Positions 1 through 5,814 of a DNA stretch of 5,814 nucleotides are shown here, piece after piece. Within the stretch, counting starts at the first letter, position 1. The number at the start of each line of letters is the position of its first letter. Source of the stretch: Acidobacteriota bacterium (lineage in GTDB: Bacteria; Acidobacteriota; Terriglobia; Terriglobales; Acidobacteriaceae); the NCBI GenBank assembly GCA_019510535.1, contig JAEKKE010000271.1, forward strand, positions 1-5,814, written 5' to 3'. Position numbers and translations under genes: made by a program. The notes beneath the pieces were generated by a model. The model made no database searches and was not told the origin of the DNA. It worked only from the letters and a program-made list of their open reading frames with translations.

Positions 1-12
1 CTCTTTCCCCCA

Positions 13-381
13 GTGCCACGCATCCTCATCATTGACGATGAAGACGATATCCGGGAGGTCGCCTCGCTTGCCCTCGAAGCTACCGCCGGATGGGAGATCC
101 TTACGGCCTCCAACGGGCAGGAAGGCATCCAGCGCGCCGCGAAGGAGAAGCCCGACGCCATCCTGATGGACGTGATGATGCCCGGTATGGACGGCCCTAC
201 GACTTTCAAGGCCATGCAGGAGAATCCTGAAACAGCGGGTATTCCAGTCATCCTGCTTACGGCCAAAGTACAGGGCGTCGACCAGCGCCGCTTTGCCGGC
301 CTCGGTGTCACCGCGGTGCTCTTCAAACCCTTTGATCCCATGACCCTCGCCGACCAGATGGCTGAGGCCCTTGGCTGGTAG
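13..381 (+). CDS. Single-domain CheY-like response regulator
   Basis: A 122-residue receiver domain with no output domain, so it acts as a phosphoryl shuttle or protein-interaction switch in the cytoplasm rather than as a DNA-binding regulator. The active site is complete: acidic pair D8/D9 after the first strand, phosphoacceptor D53 in LMDVMMPGMDG, switch residue T83 in LLTAK, and K105 in the FKPFDP motif. I chose the GTG start at 13 because MPRILIIDDE is the usual beginning of receiver domains. The 12 bases before it are pyrimidine-rich with no Shine-Dalgarno sequence, and the frame is open to the left edge, so a slightly earlier start or translational coupling to an upstream gene is possible. 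It is followed after 6 bp by an Hpt protein, which implies a multi-step His-Asp-His relay. The cognate kinase is not in the window. Confidence 0.93.
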   Translation: MPRILIIDDEDDIREVASLALEATAGWEILTASNGQEGIQRAAKEKPDAILMDVMMPGMDGPTTFKAMQENPETAGIPVILLTAKVQGVDQRRFAGLGVTAVLFKPFDPMTLADQMAEALGW

Positions 382-387
382 GTATCG

Positions 388-666
388 ATGTCGACTGCCC
401 AGGAAAAGACCTCTGCTCTGATCGCCGCGCTGTGGCAGAAGAACCGGCCCATTGTGGAAGAGCGTGTCGCCGTGCTCGCGGCAGGCAATGCGGACCACAC
501 AGCAATGCTCGAGGCCGCGCACAAGCTCTCCGGGGCGCTTGGGATGTATGGATTTCCCGAAGCATCGGCTATTGCGTCGCAGATCGAGTCTGCTTTGCGA
601 TGCGGTGATGTGGCGCAGATCCCGCAGCTCGTAACAGCACTGCGGGCTGCTATCCCGGCAAGCTAG
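388..666 (+). CDS. Stand-alone Hpt (histidine phosphotransfer) domain protein
   Basis: A 92-residue, mostly alpha-helical protein the size of one Hpt four-helix bundle. It carries the phosphotransfer motif AHKLSGALGMYGF at residues 44-56, with H45 as the phosphorylated histidine and the conserved K46 and small residues (S48, G49) around it. This variant is close to the AHKLxGSLGxFG form common in hybrid-kinase Hpt modules. There is no kinase ATPase domain, so it can only pass phosphate between receivers. It starts 6 bp after the receiver gene's TAG, and a weak ribosome site (GGTAGGT) overlaps that stop, so the two are very likely co-transcribed and translationally coupled. The assignment rests on one motif, length and context, but these agree well. 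Confidence 0.87.
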   Translation: MSTAQEKTSALIAALWQKNRPIVEERVAVLAAGNADHTAMLEAAHKLSGALGMYGFPEASAIASQIESALRCGDVAQIPQLVTALRAAIPAS

Positions 667-776
667 TCAGGCTTGGCTCGCTATTTGAAATAACCACAAC
701 GCCGGGTGCCCATCCATTGCAGGAGCTGCTAGTCTGCAAGCTAATAAAACCGCAAACGCAGGTCCTTCACTAATCA

Positions 777-810
777 CCCCAGCGAACAGGTTCGCTGGGG
801 ACCCCGAGCG
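777..810. repeat. Strong hairpin with overlapping alternative hairpin in the convergent gap
   Basis: Positions 777-787 (CCCCAGCGAAC) and 790-800 (GTTCGCTGGGG) are perfect reverse complements separated by only AG. The right arm can instead pair with 802-810: CGCTGGGG at 793-800 against CCCC-G-AGCG, with one bulged G. The two folds are therefore mutually exclusive. The hairpin lies between the convergent Hpt gene (stop at 666) and hydrolase gene (stop at 844), so it may end transcription from both sides. Neither side has a T-tract, so it is not a classical intrinsic terminator. Its flanks (GGTCCTTCAC at 761-770 and TTCAGGATGAC at 811-821) resemble the GGTCCTTC...CAGGATGAC intergenic repeats I recall from acidobacterial genomes. 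That resemblance is memory, not a search result. The rest of 667-841 shows nothing I can name. Confidence 0.5.
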
Positions 811-841
811 TTCAGGATGACAAGTAGAGAAGAAGACTGGG

Positions 842-1984
842 CTAGCGGATGCGCTCCATCTCGCTTCCGGCCATCAGGAACGCGCCAATTCCCTTGAGGT
901 CGTCGGCTACTGTCCTCTCATGGATGTAGTAGTCATACGTCCCGTCGCGATACGGTTTGCCCCCCAGCCCTGATACGGCAACGATGCCAGTCAAGCTGAT
1001 GGTGCCATCAGGCAGAGTCTTCACAAACTCTCTCTGGATACCTGCCCAGCCACGTACGGCGGACGCCTGATACCTCTTCGGTACCCATCCCATACGCGCG
1101 CCCTTCGCCATGCCGTAAACGAACATGGACGAGGCGGAAGCCTCCACGTAGTTTCCGTCCGACGATCCCTTGTCCAGGACGTCCCACCAGACACCGGTCT
1201 TCCGGTCCTGCACCTTCTCGAGCGCGGCGACACAGTCGTTCAGATCCTTTACCAGAGCTGCCTGCTTGGGATGATCTTTCGGGAAGTACTCCAGGACATC
1301 TACGAGAGCTACGACATACCAGCCCATTGCGCGAGCCCAGAACTCCTTCGACCGACCTGTCTTCGAATCGGACCAGCGTTCCTTCCGGCTCTCATCCCAG
1401 CCGTGATACATCAGCCCCGTCTTGAGATCACGCAGATGTTCATCCATCAGCAGGAACTGTTTCGCGATGTCATCCCACGTTGCCTTGTCATCGAAGGTCG
1501 CAGCGTACATGGCATAGAAGGGCTCGGCCATGAAGGCGCCGTCCAGCCACATCTGGTTCGGATAAATCGCCTTGTGCCAGAAACCGCCGCTCGGGGTTCT
1601 CGGTTGCTCGTCGAGCTGGGCACGGACGAAGCGAGCCACTGTCTCGTACTTCTTGTCCTTGGTCTCGCGATAGAGCATCAGGGCGGCGCGGCCCATCTCC
1701 AGGTTGTCCAGCGAGTGCGCATCGGACTTGAAACCCTTGATCGTTCCGTCCTCGGTGATCAGTGCATCCACCGTCTGCTTCACGTAATCGAAGTACTTCT
1801 CATCGCTGCTAGACTTCCACTCGGCCGTCAGGCCGTCCAGCATCGTGCCCTCTTCATAGACCCAGCGCGGCGCGGGGTTCCGGCGGATCACCGCGTCTGC
1901 CATCTGGCGCGAAGGAGATGCCTGTCCAAACGCCACCCCAGCGAGCAAAATCAGCGGTAAAGCGAGCTTCGAACCACGTTTCAT
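842..1984 (-). CDS. Exported unsaturated rhamnogalacturonyl hydrolase, GH105/GH88-type
   Basis: A 380-residue protein resembling the YteR/YesR family (GH105, Pfam Glyco_hydro_88), which hydrate and release the unsaturated uronic acid from rhamnogalacturonan or pectin lyase oligosaccharides. It has a Sec signal peptide: MKRGSK, a hydrophobic LALPLILLAGVAF core, and likely cleavage near A22, so it acts in the periplasm or outside. Family signatures, numbered from this start, are RWVYEEG (40-46); MWLDGAFMAEPF (145-156), where D148 matches the catalytic acid region of YteR; MYHGWDES (192-199); WARAMGWYVVAL (216-227); and EASASSMFVYG (281-291). Length and (alpha/alpha)6-type helical composition fit the family. 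An earlier in-frame ATG at 1999 adds MLARH. I prefer 1984 because it gives a compact signal peptide and an AAGG lies just upstream, though only 3 nt away. The exact substrate (rhamnogalacturonan or another uronic glycan) cannot be read from sequence. Confidence 0.9.
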   Translation of the reverse strand: MKRGSKLALPLILLAGVAFGQASPSRQMADAVIRRNPAPRWVYEEGTMLDGLTAEWKSSSDEKYFDYVKQTVDALITEDGTIKGFKSDAHSLDNLEMGRAALMLYRETKDKKYETVARFVRAQLDEQPRTPSGGFWHKAIYPNQMWLDGAFMAEPFYAMYAATFDDKATWDDIAKQFLLMDEHLRDLKTGLMYHGWDESRKERWSDSKTGRSKEFWARAMGWYVVALVDVLEYFPKDHPKQAALVKDLNDCVAALEKVQDRKTGVWWDVLDKGSSDGNYVEASASSMFVYGMAKGARMGWVPKRYQASAVRGWAGIQREFVKTLPDGTISLTGIVAVSGLGGKPYRDGTYDYYIHERTVADDLKGIGAFLMAGSEMERIR

Positions 1985-2119
1985 ATGCCTTGCCAGCATA
2001 CAGGATTGGTCAGACCGATTTACAGGCGCGACCTTTCTCAGGGAACCCGTTCACAGGAAAATCACGCGGATGCAGAAGCGGCTTCCATCCCGGGCGGCAA
2101 CTCTGTCATCCTTGCTTCT
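1985..2119. promoter_or_regulatory. Divergent hydrolase/pgm control region
   Basis: This 135 bp gap lies between the divergent start codons and must hold both promoters, but I cannot point to convincing -35/-10 boxes on either strand. Near the hydrolase start, a 15 bp near-palindrome (ATTGGTC-A-GACCGAT, 2005-2019, one mismatched pair) sits between two copies of TACAGG at 1999-2004 and 2021-2026, a 22 bp period or about two helical turns. It could be an operator. The evidence is only symmetry and position. Confidence 0.3.
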
Positions 2120-3752
<1,633 letters not shown>

Positions 3753-3757
<5 letters not shown>

Positions 3758-3871
3758 AGCATTTTCCCTGTTGCTGGGTAGCCCGGAAGGGTGTGCAGCG
3801 GCGTTTTCATTGCGGAAAACGCCCATAGATACGGAAGCCCTACTCTACACCTACAGGGAAAATGCTCTAGC
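3753..3871. repeat. 119 bp palindromic MITE/REP-like element overlapping the pgm stop
   Basis: The left arm CTAGAGCATTTTCCCTGT (3754-3771) and right arm ACAGGGAAAATGCTCTAG (3853-3870) are perfect 18 bp reverse complements. They extend to 19 with G3753/C3871. Inside is a second perfect 9 bp hairpin, GGCGTTTTC (3800-3808) with GAAAACGCC (3815-3823) and a 6-base loop. A weaker GGTGT/ACACC pairing (3790-3794 with 3847-3851) could join the two into a branched fold. A TA dinucleotide sits at 3755-3756 and again at 3868-3869, which fits a 111 bp element with 15 bp terminal inverted repeats inserted at a TA target in GCTAGC, as IS630/Tc1-type MITEs do. It encodes no convincing protein. The inverted repeat is directly visible. 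Mobility is inference, because no second copy is in the window. Confidence 0.75.
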
Positions 3872-3879
3872 AACTTCTC

Positions 3880-3921
3880 GACAATCCTCAGCGAAACAGA
3901 ATTCGCTGAGGATTGTCTTTT
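3880..3921 (+). terminator. Intrinsic terminator of pgm
   Basis: GACAATCCTCAGCGAA (3880-3895) pairs perfectly over 16 bp with TTCGCTGAGGATTGTC (3902-3917) around a 6-base loop, followed by TTTT at 3918-3921. This is a convincing Rho-independent terminator for pgm, although it lies 122 bp after the stop codon with the palindromic element in between. If that element and one TA are removed, the stem begins only 9 bp after the TAG, a normal distance. The sequence between it and the next gene (3922-4171) shows no gene or promoter I can support. A weak bulged hairpin, AAAGTT (4062-4067) with AACTTT (4084-4089), lies in it. Confidence 0.87.
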
Positions 3922-4154
3922 AAAGCATGAGTCGTTTCAACTTCAGGCGCAGAGGCAGACCAGGCTCTCTTCCCGGTCCGCAACACCCATCTTCCACATC
4001 CAACTCTTCCTACCGATACGGGAACCTTATCCGTCTCACACACGTATGCCCTTGTGAATGCAAAGTTTCGGCACCTCAACGTGAACTTTCGACCGTTCGC
4101 TGTGGAAGAGCCTGGACTCCGCAGAGGCTTCAGCTACCATTAAGGTTGAAGCTC

Positions 4155-4162
4155 GAGGAGAG
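4155..4162 (+). promoter_or_regulatory. Ribosome binding site of the histidine kinase gene
   Basis: GAGGAGAG contains a GGAG core at 4157-4160, 11 bases before the ATG at 4172. The spacing is slightly long, but this is the clearest Shine-Dalgarno sequence in the window. It supports 4172 as the start. Confidence 0.7.
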
Positions 4163-4171
4163 TTTGTAAGT

Positions 4172-5617
4172 ATGGCCACCGCTACTCCCGAAGCAACCGC
4201 CGCCTGTACCCCCGTCGACCAGATCATCGACGCGCTTCGCCGCGTAGAGGCTCTGGACGGCCTTGCGGAACAAGACTACCTCTGGCTCGCCGAGAACGGT
4301 ACGGAGCAAAAACTCTCCGCAGGCCAAGAGGTCTTTCAGGAAGGCGATCCCGCTGACCGTATGACCATCCTGCTGAAGGGTGAGGTACACGTTCGCCGTC
4401 GCGAACGCGGATCGGTTGCGTTCTTTATCTCGCGCGTAGGACAGCTTTCAGGCCTGCTTCCCTACTCCCGCATGAAGACCTACGGCGGCACCGGCTGGGC
4501 TGTAGGCGATGTCTGGGGCTTGCACATCTATCGGCACCAGTTCGACGACATGCTTCGCGCTATCCCCGGCATGGGTCAGCGTTGCGTCTCCACGCTGCTG
4601 AATCGCGTTCGCGATGTCACGCGTATGGAGCAACAATCGGAGAAGATTGCCGCGCTCGGAAAGCTCGCCGCGAACCTTTCGCATGAGCTTAATAACCCAG
4701 CCTCTGCGGCGCAGCGAGCGGCTTCGTCGCTCCTTGGAGAGTTGCGCACGTACGGCGACTTGAAATACCAGCTTGGCTCACTTTGCCTGACCGAAGATCA
4801 GAAGGGGCAATATCGCGAGTGGGTCACGCGTATGCGGACCAAGTCACCGACGGGCAGCCGGCCGGTGATCGCTCGTGACTCCATTGCTATCTCAGCCCGT
4901 GAAGACGACTTTGCGGAGTGGCTTACGGATCACAATGTCAGTGAACCGTGGAAGTACGCTCCCGTACTGGCAGAGACGACACTCGAAGTCTGCGATCTGG
5001 ACAATTTGTCGCACATTGGCGAAGAGGTGCTGCCTATCGCGATCGGCACCATCTGCTCCGCTCTCAAAACGGAGCGCATGACTGAGACTGTCATCGACGC
5101 GACAGTTCGGATCTTCGACTTGATCTCCGCCATCAAGGATTACTCCTACATGGACCAGGCGCCGATCCAGGAGATCGACCTGGCAGCCGCCCTGGACAAC
5201 ACTCTGGCCATGATGGCGTCTCGGCTTGGCCGCGTAACGGTGGAGCGGGATTACGACCCCATGGTGCCCCACGTGCCCGCCTACGGCAGCGAGTTGAACC
5301 AGGTCTTTACCGCACTGATCGAAAACGCCCTGGACGCCATGCAGGACAATGGGACGCTACGGCTGCGTACCCGCACCTCCGGCCAGCTTGCCCTGGTCGA
5401 GATCTGGGATTCCGGCATCGGCATCCCCCCTGAGATGCAGTCGCGTATCTTTGAGCCCTTCTTCACCACCAAGGCTCCAGGAGAAGGACTGGGACTGGGA
5501 CTGGATACAGTGCAACGCATCGTCTCCAAGCACTCCGGCCATATTTCGGTGGAGTCGCGACCGGGAGCCACCTGCTTCCAGGTTCGTCTGCCGATCGAAC
5601 AAATGCAGGCATACTAA
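4172..5617 (+). CDS. Soluble sensor histidine kinase with cyclic-nucleotide-binding-like domain
   Basis: A 481-residue protein with no signal peptide or membrane segment, so it should sense a cytoplasmic cue. Residues about 25-145 form a cNMP-binding-type beta-roll: EQKLSAGQEVFQEGDPADRM, then ILLKGEVHVRRRERG. The phosphate-binding cassette is degenerate, with SGLLPYSRM where FGE and a later Arg are expected. Next comes a coiled linker (about 146-163), then the H-box LAANLSHELNNPASAA with H171. A long segment of about 130 residues follows before the second dimerisation helix (about 305-326, DLISAIKDYSYMDQ). The C-terminal HATPase is complete: N-box with N385 (ALIENALDAM), G1 DSGIGIPP at 413-420, F-box IFEPFFTTK at 426-434, and G2 GEGLGLGL at 437-444. 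Autokinase activity is therefore expected; ligand binding is doubtful. No partner regulator is adjacent, so it is an orphan kinase. It has its own leader and terminator. Confidence 0.93.
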   Translation: MATATPEATAACTPVDQIIDALRRVEALDGLAEQDYLWLAENGTEQKLSAGQEVFQEGDPADRMTILLKGEVHVRRRERGSVAFFISRVGQLSGLLPYSRMKTYGGTGWAVGDVWGLHIYRHQFDDMLRAIPGMGQRCVSTLLNRVRDVTRMEQQSEKIAALGKLAANLSHELNNPASAAQRAASSLLGELRTYGDLKYQLGSLCLTEDQKGQYREWVTRMRTKSPTGSRPVIARDSIAISAREDDFAEWLTDHNVSEPWKYAPVLAETTLEVCDLDNLSHIGEEVLPIAIGTICSALKTERMTETVIDATVRIFDLISAIKDYSYMDQAPIQEIDLAAALDNTLAMMASRLGRVTVERDYDPMVPHVPAYGSELNQVFTALIENALDAMQDNGTLRLRTRTSGQLALVEIWDSGIGIPPEMQSRIFEPFFTTKAPGEGLGLGLDTVQRIVSKHSGHISVESRPGATCFQVRLPIEQMQAY

Positions 5618-5633
5618 AGAAATACAAAGAGAT

Positions 5634-5660
5634 AAGGCCGCCTTTCGGGCGGCCTTTCTT
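5634..5660 (+). terminator. Intrinsic terminator after the kinase gene, probably bidirectional
   Basis: AAGGCCGCC (5634-5642) pairs perfectly with GGCGGCCTT (5648-5656) around TTTCG, followed by TCTTATATT. It begins 16 bp after the kinase stop. Read on the minus strand, the hairpin follows the stop of the convergent membrane-protein gene by 20 bp and is trailed by a T-rich stretch, so it can serve both genes. Confidence 0.9.
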
Positions 5661-5676
5661 ATATTGGTGCCGGCGC

Positions 5677-5814
5677 TTAGCCGTGGTGGAGTTGGTGATG
5701 ATGTTGCACGACTGACCGGCCAAGCGCGTACACGAACGCGCCGAAGACCATCGGCAAACCAGCTATCAGAAATAACAGAGAGTAGACGACGAGCTCTCCC
5801 CGTTTCGGTTGCGC
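5677..5814 (-). CDS. C-terminal fragment of a small membrane protein with His-rich tail
   Basis: Reading the minus strand from the right edge gives 45 codons and a TAA (5677-5679). The start is outside the window. The fragment opens with AQPKRGELVVYS, runs through a hydrophobic stretch of about 20 residues (LLFLIAGLPMVFGAFVYAL) that looks like one transmembrane helix, and ends with GRSVVQHHHQLHHG, five histidines in the last eight residues. The charge pattern (K/R before the helix, R and His after) fits a membrane anchor with a short cytoplasmic or periplasmic tail. It is convergent with the kinase gene and shares its terminator. I do not recognise the family. The protein-like composition and the terminator placement support a real gene, but no homology is claimed. 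Confidence 0.6.
   Translation of the reverse strand, partial: AQPKRGELVVYSLLFLIAGLPMVFGAFVYALGRSVVQHHHQLHHG

Noticed and set aside
1271..1960. 229-codon open frame opposite the hydrolase gene
   Set aside because: It is an antisense shadow of a clear GH105 gene, with no recognisable motifs and a His/Arg/Leu-rich composition typical of reverse-frame translations of GC-rich genes.
1985..2119. 45-residue N-terminal extension of Pgm from the ATG at 1985
   Set aside because: The extension has no resemblance to the Pgm family, is rich in unrelated residues, and overlaps the upstream end of the divergent hydrolase gene. The protein starting at 2120 already has the full family length.
4062..4089. 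AAAGTT/AACTTT hairpin in the kinase leader as a riboswitch or attenuator
   Set aside because: The stem is 6 bp plus 3 bp with a 4-base bulge and no T-tract, and it matches no known riboswitch architecture. It is well within what chance gives.
3927..4169. 80-codon open frame ending 2 bp before the kinase ATG
   Set aside because: The stop position looks like translational coupling, but the product is Arg/Ser/Pro/Leu-rich with no fold-like pattern, there is no ribosome site, and it begins beside the pgm terminator. I read it as leader DNA.
5486..5503. Three tandem GGACTG hexamers in the kinase gene
   Set aside because: They encode the conserved GLGLGL of the ATP-binding G2 box, so protein constraint plus repeated codon choice explains them. 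Slippage would stay in frame, but three units are too few to suggest phase variation.

Overview
This 5.8 kb window looks like chromosomal DNA of a soil-type Gram-negative bacterium. By eye the GC content is in the high fifties. The mix of a secreted pectin-side-chain hydrolase, a typical bacterial phosphoglucomutase, orphan two-component parts and hairpin-rich intergenic repeats would fit an acidobacterium (Terriglobales, e.g. Terriglobus/Granulicella relatives). That assignment is inference; there is no rRNA or marker gene here to prove it.

Layout. (1) Positions 13-666, plus strand: a two-gene phosphorelay cassette, a single-domain CheY-like response regulator followed 6 bp later by a stand-alone Hpt domain protein. 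The kinase that feeds it is probably upstream of the window. (2) Positions 667-841: a convergent intergenic gap with a strong hairpin (777-800) and an overlapping alternative one, but no T-tract. (3) Positions 842-1984, minus strand: an exported GH105/GH88-type unsaturated (rhamno)galacturonyl hydrolase. (4) Positions 1985-2119: a divergent promoter region. (5) Positions 2120-3757, plus strand: a full-length, catalytically intact alpha-D-glucose phosphoglucomutase (pgm). (6) Positions 3753-3871: a 119 bp palindromic, MITE/REP-like element that overlaps the pgm stop codon and separates it from an intrinsic terminator at 3880-3921. (7) Positions 3922-4171: the leader of the next gene, with no confident feature except a Shine-Dalgarno sequence. 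(8) Positions 4172-5617, plus strand: a soluble sensor histidine kinase with an N-terminal cyclic-nucleotide-binding-like domain, closed by a textbook terminator at 5634-5660. (9) Positions 5677-5814, minus strand: the C-terminal end of a small membrane protein with a histidine-rich tail, running off the right edge.

How the genes fit together. The hydrolase removes unsaturated uronic acid from pectin lyase products, and Pgm interconverts glucose-1-phosphate and glucose-6-phosphate. They are divergent neighbours in carbohydrate metabolism but are not obviously one pathway. The two signalling units at either end are separate transcription units, and nothing in the sequence links them. I see no phage, CRISPR, toxin-antitoxin or defence system. 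The most unusual item is the palindromic element inserted, apparently seamlessly, between the pgm stop codon and its terminator. Next is the histidine kinase, with a degenerate effector-binding loop and an enlarged dimerisation domain.
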